DNA of 64,000 nt from Bradyrhizobium sp. Ghvi. GTDB lineage: Bacteria > Pseudomonadota > Alphaproteobacteria > Rhizobiales > Xanthobacteraceae. A program made the translations under genes and the position numbers. Positions within the stretch are counted from its first letter, which is position 1, and each line of letters opens with the position of its first letter. The stretch covers positions 120,977-184,976 of the forward strand of contig NZ_FOVU01000004.1 of NCBI RefSeq assembly GCF_900115265.1. The letters run 5' to 3'. The notes under the pieces were generated by a model. The model did not search any database and was not told the DNA's origin. It was given only the letters and a program-made list of their open reading frames with translations. Of this stretch, positions 51,691 through 60,284 are shown one piece after another.

Positions 51691-52584
51691 ATGACATTGC
51701 CCCAGCGCGGCGTGACGCGCCGACAATTTGGTGCGAGTCTCGCATCGCTCGCCACGGTGGTCGCGACCACAGCCAGGAGTGAGGCGGCCTTGCCCGAGAT
51801 CGACACCCACGCCCATGTCTTCCATCGCGGACTAAAACTCGCGCCGGGCCGGCGCTATGCGCCGGATTACGACGCGCCACTGTCGCTCTATCTCGAGCAG
51901 CTCGACCGCAACGCCATGACCAATGGCGTGCTGGTGCAGCCGAGCTTTCTCGGCACCGACAATTCCTACCTCGTCGACTGCCTGAAACAGACCAACGGAC
52001 GCCTGCGCGGCATTGCGGTGGTCGATCCCGCCGTCTCCGCAGACGAGCTGCGCGCACTCGATCGCGCCGGCGTGATCGGCATTCGCCTCAATCTGGTCGG
52101 CCAGCCCCTGCCCGATCTCGCGGCGAGCGAATGGAAAGGATTGCTCGGGAATGTGAAGGCGATGAGCTGGCAGATCGAGATCCAGCGCAACGCCGCCGAT
52201 CTCGCAACGCTCGTGCCGCAGCTGCTCGATCACGGCGTCACTGTCGTGCTCGATCATTATGCGTTGCCTGATCCGGAGCTCGGTGTCACCGATCCCGGAT
52301 TTCAATCGGTGCTGAAATTCGGGGCGACGCGAAACGTATGGGTCAAGATCTCGGCGCCGTATCGTAATGGTCCGGCCGGCGAGAGCTTTGCCGGGCAAGC
52401 CTATCCGCTGCTGCGCAGCGCCTATGGCCTCGATCGCCTGCTCTGGGGCAGCGACTGGCCGCACACGCAGTTCGAGGCGACGCAGACCTACGCGAAGAAC
52501 CGGCAATTCCTCGACACGCTCGTCGTCGACGCAAGCGATCGTGCCCGAGTGCTGGCCTCTCCGCGGCCGCTCTTCCGCTTCTGA
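51691..52584 (+). CDS. Tat-exported amidohydrolase (2-pyrone-4,6-dicarboxylate lactonase-like)
   Basis: A 297-residue amidohydrolase-2/TIM-barrel enzyme. Metal ligands are in PEIDTHAHVF (~35-44), the H-rich LDHYALPD strand (~187) and WGSDWPHTQ (~251). The overall sequence resembles LigI, which opens 2-pyrone-4,6-dicarboxylate. The N terminus begins VTRRQFGASLASLATVVAT, a twin-arginine signal, so the enzyme would act outside the cytoplasm, unlike LigI. GAGGG precedes the ATG. The gene follows the MFS carrier by 22 bases. Confidence 0.85.
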   Translation: MTLPQRGVTRRQFGASLASLATVVATTARSEAALPEIDTHAHVFHRGLKLAPGRRYAPDYDAPLSLYLEQLDRNAMTNGVLVQPSFLGTDNSYLVDCLKQTNGRLRGIAVVDPAVSADELRALDRAGVIGIRLNLVGQPLPDLAASEWKGLLGNVKAMSWQIEIQRNAADLATLVPQLLDHGVTVVLDHYALPDPELGVTDPGFQSVLKFGATRNVWVKISAPYRNGPAGESFAGQAYPLLRSAYGLDRLLWGSDWPHTQFEATQTYAKNRQFLDTLVVDASDRARVLASPRPLFRF

Positions 52585-52703
52585 CGCGCGAGCGCGATTG
52601 CTCCGATTGCACCGAATTTTGGGGCATGACGGGCGATATTGCGTCCCTGTAGAGTGCTGCGCGAGGCGGCCGATCGCGGCCGCCGTTTGCGTGAGGAAAT
52701 GCC

Positions 52704-53618
52704 ATGCAGCGCCGCTATGTCACCGTCGACGTGTTCACCGACCGCGCCTTCGGCGGCAACCAGCTCGCCGTGGTGCTCGACGCCGGCGGGCTCTCCACGC
52801 AGCAGATGCAGGCGATCGCAACCGAGTTCAACTATTCCGAGACGACCTTCGTGCTGCCGCCGCGCGACAAGGCCAACGACGCCGAGGTGCGCATCTTCAC
52901 GCCGGTGCAGGAGATTGCCTTTGCCGGCCATCCCAACGTCGGCACCGCCTTCGTGCTGGCCTCGATGGCAAAAGAGCCGAAGTCGCGCCTCTCGTTCGAG
53001 GAGAAGGCAGGCCTCGTGCCGGTTGATATCGTGCGAGAGCAGGGAAGGGTGATCAGAACCGAGCTCACCGCGCCGCAGCCGCTTGCGCGGTACGCGCCGC
53101 TGTCACCGGCCGAGGCCGCGAGCTGCATTTCGCTCAGTGCGGATGACATCAAGACCGATAACCATGCACCTGAAGTCATCACCGTCGGAAACGCATTTCT
53201 GGTGATGGAGCTGCATTCGCGCGAGGCGCTGAAGCGGGCGCGGCCCGACGCTGCGGCCTACGGCAAGCTCTTGCCGCGAGACGGCGGCCGCTCCGTGTGG
53301 TTCTATACCCGCGACGTACCTTCAGCCGAAGCGCCGTGCGAGCGCCAGGCACGCATGTTCATGCGCGGCGCCAGCGGCCTCACCGAGGATCCCGCCACCG
53401 GCAGCGCCACAGTCGCAGCCGCCGCACTGTTCGCCGATCTCGATCCTATCAGCGACGGCGAGCTGAAACTCACCGTCGGCCAGGGCTTTGACATGGGCCG
53501 GCCTAGCATTCTTCAAACGCGCGTCGTCAAGCGAGACAGTAAGATCGTCTCCGCCCATGTCGGCGGTGCCAGCGTGCAGATGATGGAAGGGACGTTCAGG
53601 CTGGCCGGGGAGGGGTAA
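52704..53618 (+). CDS. PhzF-family isomerase
   Basis: A 304-residue PhzF-fold protein (diaminopimelate-epimerase-like). The catalytic Glu lies in FNYSETTFV (~46), with DVFTDRAFGGNQLAVVLD at the N terminus, GHPNVGTAFVL (~74-84) and EDPATGSATVAAAALF (~229). The family isomerises small organic acids; most bacterial members have unknown substrates. GAGGAAATGCC precedes the start. It stands alone, 119 bases after the amidohydrolase. Confidence 0.9.
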   Translation: MQRRYVTVDVFTDRAFGGNQLAVVLDAGGLSTQQMQAIATEFNYSETTFVLPPRDKANDAEVRIFTPVQEIAFAGHPNVGTAFVLASMAKEPKSRLSFEEKAGLVPVDIVREQGRVIRTELTAPQPLARYAPLSPAEAASCISLSADDIKTDNHAPEVITVGNAFLVMELHSREALKRARPDAAAYGKLLPRDGGRSVWFYTRDVPSAEAPCERQARMFMRGASGLTEDPATGSATVAAAALFADLDPISDGELKLTVGQGFDMGRPSILQTRVVKRDSKIVSAHVGGASVQMMEGTFRLAGEG

Positions 53619-53621
53619 GCC

Positions 53622-53743
53622 GTCATTCCGGGGCGCGCGTAGCGCGACCGGAATCCATCGAGCCTCAGAGACGGTGGATGCATGGATTCTCGGGTGCGCG
53701 ATTGCGCACCGTAGCTCGCGACTTCGTCGCGCCCCGGAATGAC
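53622..53743. repeat. intergenic palindromic repeat, family 1, copy D
   Basis: Runs from GTCATTCCGGGGCGCG to CGCGCCCCGGAATGAC. The longest copy: extra internal stems (ATCCATCGAG ... GGATGCATGG, GGTGCGCGATTGCGCACC). It begins 4 bases after the phzF stop and ends 2 bases before the DUF488 stop, filling the whole space between convergent genes. Confidence 0.8.
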
Positions 53744-53745
53744 AC

Positions 53746-54207
53746 TCAGAGTATTCGCCCCGCCAAATTCTTCACCGTCACGCCATCGCGCTCCTCGATG
53801 ATCTCCGCGATCATCTGGCGATGGCAATGGGTGTGATCGCGCTCGTAGCAGAGCAGGCAGACGGGGCCGGCCTGCTTCACCAGCGCCGAGAGCTCGTCCA
53901 TCTGCTCTCTGGCTTCCGGCGTCTTGAGGTGCTTTGAGAATATCTTCTCGAGCACATCGTACTGGCCGCTGCGGGCCGCGAGCCGGCCTTCCTTGGGCGT
54001 GCCGAGGCCAGCGAGATGAATATAGCCGATGCCGCGTTCATCGAGGCCGGCGGCAAGCTGCTTCTTGGAAAAACCCGGTCGCCGCGACGACGTCACCGCG
54101 CGCACGTCGACCACGAGCTTGACGCCGGCCTGCTCCAATTCGTCCAGCACGGCCTTGGGCGGCGTCTGCTCATACCCGATCGTGAACAGCTTCTTCGCCT
54201 TGGCCAT
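53746..54207 (-). CDS. DUF488-family protein
   Basis: A 153-residue protein: LFTIGYEQTPPKAVLDELEQAGVKLVVDVRAVTSSRRPGFSKKQLA and CLLCYERDHTHCHRQMIAEII, the Cys/His motif of the DUF488 family. Function is unknown. The start at 54207 follows GAGGAA and overlaps none of the DUF72 gene, whose stop is 9 bases away. DUF488 and DUF72 genes often occur together, as here. Confidence 0.85.
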   Translation of the reverse strand: MAKAKKLFTIGYEQTPPKAVLDELEQAGVKLVVDVRAVTSSRRPGFSKKQLAAGLDERGIGYIHLAGLGTPKEGRLAARSGQYDVLEKIFSKHLKTPEAREQMDELSALVKQAGPVCLLCYERDHTHCHRQMIAEIIEERDGVTVKNLAGRIL

Positions 54208-54215
54208 CGACTTCC

Positions 54216-55052
54216 TCAACTCACCCGCGCGATCAGTTCCATGGCGCCGTGCGGTGCGCGCACCTTGCCTTCGTGAATGACGTAGGCGAACACGTCGCGT
54301 GGTTCCTTTTTCGGCTTACTCTTGTCAACTTTCGGCAGATCGTCGGGTTCGCCACCCGCGGCCCAGGCTTGGAAGCGTTCGGCCCAGGCATCCAGCTGCT
54401 TCGGCGGATAGCAGGTCTTGATCTCGTCGTTGCCCTTCTGCAAGCGCGCATAGACGAAATCGCCGGCGACGTCGGCGATCGCAGGATATTTGCCGTGCTC
54501 GGCAAACACCACCGGCGTCTCAAATTCGCGGATCAACGCGATGAAATCAGGCGTGCAGAAGCTGTCGTGGCGCACCTCGACAACATGACGCAACGCGCGG
54601 CCCTCGAGTTTGCGTGGCAGCAGCTCCAGGAACTTGCCGAAATCGGCACCGTCGAATTTCTTCGTCGGCGCGAACTGCCACAGCGCGGGCCCAAGATGGT
54701 CGCCGAGTTCCAGCACGCCGGAATCATAGAACCGCTTGATGGAATCGCCGGCCTCGGCGAGCACGCGCCTGTTGGTGGCAAAGCGCGGCCCCTTCACCGA
54801 GAACACAAAACCATCAGGCACTTCGCTCGCCCATTTGCGAAAGCTCTCCGGTTTCTGCGAGCCGTAATAGGTGCCGTTGATCTCGATGGAGGTCAGCTTC
54901 GAGGCCGCGTAGGATAGTTCCTTCGCCTGCGTCAGCTTTTCCGGATAGAACACGCCGCGCCAGGGCTCGAAGGTCCAGCCGCCGATGCCGATGAAGATGT
55001 TGCCGGATTTCTTGGACACGGTTCTTGCTTTGGCCACGGATGGATCTCGCAT
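54216..55052 (-). CDS. DUF72-family protein
   Basis: A 278-residue TIM-barrel-like protein: IFIGIGGWTFEPWRGVFYPEKLTQAKELSYAASKLTSIEINGTYYGSQKPESFRKWASEVPDGFVFSVKGPRFATN and a C-terminal VYARLQ / DVFAYVIHEGKVRAP section. The YecE/DUF72 family has no settled function. It forms an operon with the DUF488 gene that follows closely. Likely cytoplasmic. Confidence 0.87.
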   Translation of the reverse strand: MRDPSVAKARTVSKKSGNIFIGIGGWTFEPWRGVFYPEKLTQAKELSYAASKLTSIEINGTYYGSQKPESFRKWASEVPDGFVFSVKGPRFATNRRVLAEAGDSIKRFYDSGVLELGDHLGPALWQFAPTKKFDGADFGKFLELLPRKLEGRALRHVVEVRHDSFCTPDFIALIREFETPVVFAEHGKYPAIADVAGDFVYARLQKGNDEIKTCYPPKQLDAWAERFQAWAAGGEPDDLPKVDKSKPKKEPRDVFAYVIHEGKVRAPHGAMELIARVS

Positions 55053-55156
55053 CGACGGACGGGGAAGGCAGCATCCTAGTCAAACCGGAAGTGATTGGCC
55101 AGTTGTCGCATCCCGTCTAAGCTTCGCCTCGCGATCTGCGTAAGAAGGAGAACAAC

Positions 55157-55540
55157 ATGCGGATGCTGATGCTGGGAGCGGCGCTCGTTACGATGACAGC
55201 TGCTGCCATGACCTGTTCTGCTTTTGCGGCTGATGACGACGACACCAAGGGCGCGCAGAAGCTCGCCATGCAGGGCCGCGACGATTACTGGCATTGCCTG
55301 GCGCGGGAATATGCGCGTGACAGAAATCAGGGCCTGTCGGAACAGGATTTCAGCCGCTCGGTTGCCGGAGCCTGCCCGTCGGAGCGGCAATATTACCGGG
55401 TGGCGTTGCTCGACTATCTCACCGCGCAATATCCGAACATCGATTCCGGTGCCCATCTCGCGACCGCGAACCGGGCGGTGGAGTCGGCGCAGAAGGACAT
55501 CGTGACGGCCTTCGTCAAGGACAGGCCGCCACAGCAATAG
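55157..55540 (+). CDS. hypothetical exported protein, 127 residues
   Basis: The first ~25 residues form a signal peptide (cleavage near AFA-ADDDD). The mature region is acidic at first and then helical: GRDDYWHCLAREYARDRNQGLSEQDFSRSVAGACPSERQYYRVALLDYLTAQYPN, with two Cys that could pair. AAGGAGAACAAC precedes the ATG. I do not recognise a family. It diverges from the DUF72 gene. Confidence 0.7.
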   Translation: MRMLMLGAALVTMTAAAMTCSAFAADDDDTKGAQKLAMQGRDDYWHCLAREYARDRNQGLSEQDFSRSVAGACPSERQYYRVALLDYLTAQYPNIDSGAHLATANRAVESAQKDIVTAFVKDRPPQQ

Positions 55541-55628
55541 ACTACACACCGCTGGAGGCCGGCAGCTCTTCCGGCCGTGCATTCATCCGTGGTATGATTG
55601 GCCGCATCAGGAACGGGGACGGGCTGGC

Positions 55629-55835
55629 ATGGCGTCTGAGTCGGTGGGTGGCATTTTCGGCGCGATCGTCGCGGCGATCGTGCTTGCGGTCGCCGTCGTC
55701 TTTGGGCCGATCGGGCAGTACGGCAAGCCTCCTAAGCCGGTCAAGGCCGAGCCGGCTCCCGCCGCCGTAGCGCCTGCAGCCCCTGTCGCGCCGGCTCCGA
55801 GGGGGCCGGTGATCCGGGAAGTCCCGAACCAGTAG
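55629..55835 (+). CDS. small single-span protein with Pro/Ala tail, 68 residues
   Basis: One N-terminal membrane span (GGIFGAIVAAIVLAVAVVFGPIG) is followed by an Ala/Pro/Lys-rich tail (KPVKAEPAPAAVAPAAPVAPAP), as in small periplasmic anchors. There is no strong ribosome-binding site. Family unknown; coding is likely from its composition and from its place 88 bases after another exported-protein gene. Confidence 0.5.
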   Translation: MASESVGGIFGAIVAAIVLAVAVVFGPIGQYGKPPKPVKAEPAPAAVAPAAPVAPAPRGPVIREVPNQ

Positions 55836-56076
55836 TGGCTTGAAAAAGGCCGGTTGCCCCTTGCATAGCGGCTTGCTCGTTCCCATATACCTCCTAACGG
55901 CGGCGTTGAGCCAAAAGCTCCGGCGCTGGGACGACCTTGGAATAGCTTGGGCCTGCGCCGGATGTACGCGCGGTCCGCCGTTCCGGGGTCGTTGGCATTT
56001 TGGGGCCCTATTTGGGCTGATTCCCACATAAACCCCGGCTTGGCAGCGCAGGACGCGGCGGATATACGCTGCCGTC

Positions 56077-57204
56077 ATGAATGAAGCCATCAGACCCGGC
56101 GTCGACAACCAGGCTCAAGAGGGGCCGGAGCTGTCGGTCATCGTCCCGACCTTCAACGAGCGCGACAACGTCACGGTGCTGTACCGGCGGCTGGAGGCGA
56201 CGCTTCCCAACATCGCCTGGGAGGTCGTGTTCGTCGACGACAATTCGCCCGATGGCACCTGGGACGTGGTGCGGGCGCTGGCGCTGAAAGACAGCCGCGT
56301 GCGCTGCATCCGCCGCATCGGCCGTCGCGGCCTGTCGGGCGCATGCATCGAGGGCATCCTGGCCTCGAGCGCGCCCTATGCTGCCGTGATCGATGCCGAT
56401 CTCCAGCACGACGAAACCCAGCTTCCGAAGATGCTGCTCTTGCTCGCAAGCGATCAGGCCGACCTCGTCGTCGGTAGCCGCTACATCGAGGGCTACAAGA
56501 GCGAAGGCTTCAACAAGCAGCGCGCCGGAGCCAGTGCGCTCGCGACCGAGGTCGCCAAGAAGATGCTGCGGGTCGAGATCGCCGATCCCATGAGCGGCTT
56601 CTTCATGGTCCGCCGCGACCGTTTCGAGCAGCTGGCGCCGAAACTGTCGGTGCACGGCTTCAAGATCCTGCTCGATCTCGTCGCCACCGCGCATGGCAGT
56701 TTGCGCGCCGTCGAAATTCCCTACACGTTCGGCGCCCGTCAGCACGGCGAAAGCAAGCTTGATTCCATGGTCGCGCTGGACTTCCTCGGCCTCGTGCTGG
56801 CGAAGCTCACCAACGATATCGTCTCGTTGCGCTTCATCTTGTTCGCGATGGTGGGCGGCATCGGCCTCGTCGTGCATCTCACCACGCTGTTCATCGCGCT
56901 CGAACTGATCAAGGTGCCGTTCGCGGAGGCGCAGGCCGCCGGCGCCATCGTCGCCATGACCAGCAACTTCATCATGAACAACTTCCTCACCTATCGTGAT
57001 CAGCGGCTGAAGGGCTTTGCGATCCTGCGCGGCCTCATCATGTTCTACATCGTGTGCAGCGTCGGCCTGCTCGCCAATGTCGGCGTCGCCTTCTCGGTCT
57101 ACGACCAGGAGCCGATCTGGTGGCTGGCCGGCATGGCCGGCGCGCTGATGGGCGTGGTGTGGAATTACGCGATGTCCGGACTGTTCGTCTGGCGCAAGAA
57201 ATAG
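56077..57204 (+). CDS. polyprenol-phosphate glycosyltransferase fused to GtrA domain
   Basis: A 375-residue protein. Residues ~18-245 are a GT2 DPM1-like domain: SVIVPTFNERDNVTVLYRRL, FVDDNSPDGTWDVVRAL, DADLQHDETQLPKML (the DxD metal site) and SGFFMVRRDRFEQLAPKL. Residues ~255-375 are a GtrA membrane domain with four spans and NNFLTYRDQRLKG. Such enzymes make or flip polyprenyl-phosphate sugars for envelope glycans. It lies 19 bases before a GT39-type glycosyltransferase gene, which would use the donor. Confidence 0.92.
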   Translation: MNEAIRPGVDNQAQEGPELSVIVPTFNERDNVTVLYRRLEATLPNIAWEVVFVDDNSPDGTWDVVRALALKDSRVRCIRRIGRRGLSGACIEGILASSAPYAAVIDADLQHDETQLPKMLLLLASDQADLVVGSRYIEGYKSEGFNKQRAGASALATEVAKKMLRVEIADPMSGFFMVRRDRFEQLAPKLSVHGFKILLDLVATAHGSLRAVEIPYTFGARQHGESKLDSMVALDFLGLVLAKLTNDIVSLRFILFAMVGGIGLVVHLTTLFIALELIKVPFAEAQAAGAIVAMTSNFIMNNFLTYRDQRLKGFAILRGLIMFYIVCSVGLLANVGVAFSVYDQEPIWWLAGMAGALMGVVWNYAMSGLFVWRKK

Positions 57205-57223
57205 CGCGCCGAGGATTTCGAGT

Positions 57224-58729
57224 ATGGGCGGGGCTGACGCGCGGATCGTCCGCAATACGGCGCTGGTGATCCTTGCGTTGGTCGTCTTGCGGCTGGTCGC
57301 GGCCGCCTTCACGCCGATTACTTTCGACGAAGCCTATTACTGGATGTGGTCGAAGAACCTCGCCGGTGGTTATTACGACCACCCGCCGATGGTCGCGTAC
57401 GTCATCCGCGCCGGCACCATGATCGCCGGCGATACCGAGCTCGGCGTCCGCCTGGTCTCGGTCCTGCTCGCGCTGCCGATGAGCTATGCGATCTATCGCG
57501 CCGCCGCGATCCTGTTCGGCGGGGCCCGCATGGCGGCGACCAGCGCCATCCTGCTCAACGTCACGATGATGGCTTCGGTCGGCACATTGATCGTCACGCC
57601 CGATGCGCCGCTGCTGGTGGCCTCCAGCTTCGTGCTGTTCTTCCTCGCCAAAGTGCTGGAGACCGGCCGCGGTGTCTGGTGGCTTGCTGTCGGCGCCGCC
57701 GTCGGCGCGGCGCTGCTGTCGAAATATACCGCGATGTTCTTTGGCGCTGCGATCCTGATCTGGCTCGTTTCCGTGCCGAAACTGCGGCGCTGGTTCCTCT
57801 CGCCCTGGCCCTATCTCGGCGGCCTCGTGGCGCTGGCACTGTTCTCGCCGGTGATCCTCTGGAACGCGGATCATCACTGGGTCTCGTTCGTCAAGCAGCT
57901 CGGGCGCGCGAAGATCGAGGATTTCCGCCCGGTCTTCATTGCCGAGCTGATCCCGACCCAGATCGCGTTCGCAACGCCGCTGGTGTTCATCCTCGGCGCG
58001 ATGGGTCTGCATGCGCTGACCTGGCGCAGGGCCGGTGCGCTCGCCTCGCGCGTGCTGATCGAGACGATGTTCTGGACGATCGTCGTCTATTTCGTCTGGC
58101 ACTCGCTGCACGCCCGCGTCGAGGCCAACTGGTTCGCGCCAGTCTATCCGCCTTTCATCGTCGCCGCCGCAGCCGCAGCCAACCTCGCGCAATGGAAACC
58201 GCGCGCGCGACGCCTGGTTGATTTCTGCCTGCGCTGGGCCGCGCCGACAGGCATCGTGATGTTCGCCGCGCTGATCCTGCAAGCCAATACGGGCTGGCTG
58301 TCCGGCTATCGCCGTGACGCGACCGTGCGCAGCGTCGGGGTAGGCTGGCGCGAACTCGCCGCCGGTATCGAAGCAGAGCGCGTGCGCAACGGCGCGACCT
58401 GCGTGCTCACGCCGGATTACGGCACCACGGGCTGGCTGGCCTTCTATCTGCCCCGCGGCAGCTGCGTGGTGCAGCAGAACCAGCGCATCCGCTGGGTCAA
58501 CATGCCCGAGCCCGATCCGAAGCTGCTGGCGGGCAAGCTGCTCTATGTCGACGAGATCAGAGCCGATGGCCATCCGTTCCTGAACGAGCTGTTCGCGAAA
58601 GTGACGCGCGTCGGTGAGTTGCAGCGCAAGCGCGGGCCACTCGTGGTCGAGACCTACGGCATCGATCTTCTGGAGGGCGCCAAGGGCGACGTACTGGACC
58701 GCTCGCCGCCGCCCGAGTTGGCGCCGTAA
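57224..58729 (+). CDS. GT39/ArnT-like membrane glycosyltransferase
   Basis: A 501-residue integral membrane protein with about ten spans. Early FTPITFDEAYYWMWSKNLAGGYYDHPPMVAYVIRAGTMIAGD holds the acidic DE motif and the H-P-P segment of the PMT/ArnT family, which transfers sugars from a polyprenyl-phosphate donor to lipid or protein in the periplasm. The C-terminal ~150 residues are a soluble periplasmic domain. GAGG precedes the ATG. It pairs with the upstream DPM1-GtrA gene. Confidence 0.9.
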   Translation: MGGADARIVRNTALVILALVVLRLVAAAFTPITFDEAYYWMWSKNLAGGYYDHPPMVAYVIRAGTMIAGDTELGVRLVSVLLALPMSYAIYRAAAILFGGARMAATSAILLNVTMMASVGTLIVTPDAPLLVASSFVLFFLAKVLETGRGVWWLAVGAAVGAALLSKYTAMFFGAAILIWLVSVPKLRRWFLSPWPYLGGLVALALFSPVILWNADHHWVSFVKQLGRAKIEDFRPVFIAELIPTQIAFATPLVFILGAMGLHALTWRRAGALASRVLIETMFWTIVVYFVWHSLHARVEANWFAPVYPPFIVAAAAAANLAQWKPRARRLVDFCLRWAAPTGIVMFAALILQANTGWLSGYRRDATVRSVGVGWRELAAGIEAERVRNGATCVLTPDYGTTGWLAFYLPRGSCVVQQNQRIRWVNMPEPDPKLLAGKLLYVDEIRADGHPFLNELFAKVTRVGELQRKRGPLVVETYGIDLLEGAKGDVLDRSPPPELAP

Positions 58730-58902
58730 GCGGAGCCGCGGCTGAGGGCCGGCCGCACCAGCCTCGCGCAACGTTTCACCGTTATCGTCCGGGGTCTTGA
58801 AGACCACGAAAATGACTTGGTTGGTGCGTTTAGAGATGCGGTCGGAGAGGTCCGCCAAGCGGGCTGAACCGGCCGGGAATGATGGTTAACAGCGTCGCCT
58901 AG

Positions 58903-58926
58903 GTCCGTAGTTCTGCGGGCTTTTTT
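58903..58926 (+). terminator. possible terminator after the GT39 gene
   Basis: A 5-bp stem (GTCCG with CGGGC, one G-U pair) around TAGTTCTG, followed by TTTTTT. It is weak and 174 bases after the glycosyltransferase stop. Confidence 0.4.
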
Positions 58927-58972
58927 CTCGAAATGGCACAGCGTTAACGACTCGCCCTACAACCGCCCGAAC

Positions 58973-58988
58973 TTAATCCGCATTTAAC
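58973..58988 (+). promoter_or_regulatory. CtrA-type box
   Basis: TTAATCCGCATTTAAC fits the full CtrA consensus TTAA-N7-TTAAC. It lies 110 bases before the L,D-transpeptidase-like gene, and isolated TTAAC half-sites occur upstream. CtrA is the alphaproteobacterial cell-cycle regulator. The match is exact; control of the gene is inferred. Confidence 0.5.
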
Positions 58989-59097
58989 TAAAAGTCGCCT
59001 TAATGACGCTCCGACCCTCTGCGAGATGCTGTTTCCGGATCGTGACCAGCGGCACTTCGAAGGGGCAGTTAGTGACACCGTTCTGGACGCAAGGCGA

Positions 59098-60276
59098 ATG
59101 AGTACGAGTATCGCTGCGCAGAGTTACGCGGCACGGAAGCCCAAGAGCTCTTCGAAGCATTCCTATCGGAAGTCTTCCCGGAAAATGACCACCCAAAACC
59201 TGCTCGGCGCAGCGGTGATCGGCTGCGTCGCGCTTGCCGGCTGGACCGTCTACACCAACATCTTCGCCGCCAGCGTCTATCCGATCGTCGGTAGCTCCGG
59301 CTACGACGAGCCCGTGGTCAAGCGCGCGCCCAAGGTCGCGCTGCGCGAGGCCAGCGAGGCCATCCAGGAAACCTTTGCGCTGCTGCCCGACCGGCTGCAG
59401 GTGGCCGCACCGATCTCCCGCGAGATGTTCAACGAGCGCTTTGCTGCGGCAGCGACGCAGGGTGTGGAGTCGAATGCGGCGAGCGCGGCGCCTGCGACCA
59501 AGGTCGCCGAAGTTCCTGCGAAGCAGACCGTTGTCGCCAAGGTCGCCGAGGTGTTGAAACCGCTCAATCCGACCAAGGTGGCCGAGAGGGTCGCTGACAA
59601 GGTCGCGGATGTCGCGAAGGGCAAGCGCGGCACCGACGCGCGGGTACAACTCGCGTCGGCCGATCCGGCCGAGATCGTCCCGGCGCCCGAGGCGAAGCCG
59701 AAATCCTTTGCCGACCGCGCCAAGGCCGCGGTGATGTCGATCACCGGTCCGCGCCAGTCGATGGTCGAGAAGCTCTGGGGCAAGCGCGAGCCGTCAGGCG
59801 GATTGCTCGCCTATGCCTCGGCCGATGCCAGCGTGACGTCGGCGATCGCGCCGAAGGAGCAGAACCCGATGTTCGGCGGCGCGCCGCCCTATGAGCGCGA
59901 CACCGCGGTCTACGACATCACCGCCAAGACGGTTTACCTGCCTGACGGGACCAAGCTTGAGGCGCATTCCGGCCTCGGCTCCAATCTCGACGATCCGCGC
60001 TCCTCGAAGGTCCGCATGCGCGGCGTGACCCCGCCGCACATCTACAATCTGAAGCCGCGGGAGGCGCTGTTCCACGGCGTGCCGGCGCTGCGGCTCACCC
60101 CGATCGGCGGCGAGAGCGCGATCTACGGCCGCGACGGCCTGCTGGCGCACACCTTCATGCTCGGGCCGAACGGCGATTCCAACGGCTGCGTGTCGTTCAA
60201 GGACTATTACGCGTTCCTCGACGCCTATCGCAACAAGGGTATCCGCAAGCTCGCGGTGCTCGCGCGCGTCGAGTAG
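59098..60276 (+). CDS. DUF2778/Tlde1-like L,D-transpeptidase-domain protein
   Basis: A 392-residue protein. A basic N terminus (KPKSSSKHSYRKSSRK) precedes one membrane span (~33-50, TQNLLGAAVIGCVALAGWT). A ~200-residue linker follows, rich in Lys/Val/Ala with imperfect KVAEV repeats. The C-terminal domain (~260-392) has HSGLGSNLDD, HIYNLKPREALFHGVPALRLTP and HTFMLGPNGDSNGCVSFKDY, in which the His and Cys (SNGCVSF) are the catalytic pair of the DUF2778 L,D-transpeptidase-like family. It would act on peptidoglycan cross-links in the periplasm. ATG at 59098 follows AAGG at close spacing. Confidence 0.85.
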   Translation: MSTSIAAQSYAARKPKSSSKHSYRKSSRKMTTQNLLGAAVIGCVALAGWTVYTNIFAASVYPIVGSSGYDEPVVKRAPKVALREASEAIQETFALLPDRLQVAAPISREMFNERFAAAATQGVESNAASAAPATKVAEVPAKQTVVAKVAEVLKPLNPTKVAERVADKVADVAKGKRGTDARVQLASADPAEIVPAPEAKPKSFADRAKAAVMSITGPRQSMVEKLWGKREPSGGLLAYASADASVTSAIAPKEQNPMFGGAPPYERDTAVYDITAKTVYLPDGTKLEAHSGLGSNLDDPRSSKVRMRGVTPPHIYNLKPREALFHGVPALRLTPIGGESAIYGRDGLLAHTFMLGPNGDSNGCVSFKDYYAFLDAYRNKGIRKLAVLARVE

Positions 60277-60284
60277 GGCGCGCT

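Larger units (their letters stand above)
58730..59097. other. 368-base intergenic region upstream of the L,D-transpeptidase gene
   Basis: No gene is seen. The first ~170 bases are featureless GC-rich sequence. It then holds a weak terminator-like hairpin with T6, several TTAAC half-sites (58884-58889, 58943-58948) and a complete CtrA-type box, before the ATG at 59098. Confidence 0.6.

Noticed and set aside
55840..56031. 63-codon open frame between a small membrane protein and the glycosyltransferase
   Set aside because: No ribosome-binding site, no hydrophobic or domain pattern, and a low-confidence composition.
57038..58858. 606-codon open frame on the minus strand
   Set aside because: Antisense to the two glycosyltransferase genes; low-complexity charged translation and no ribosome-binding site.
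59500..59660. Regular repeats of KVAEV-coding sequence, at first glance a possible repeat array
   Set aside because: The repeats are short, imperfect and in frame with the DUF2778 protein, so they belong to its linker. No CRISPR-like constant repeat with unique spacers is present.
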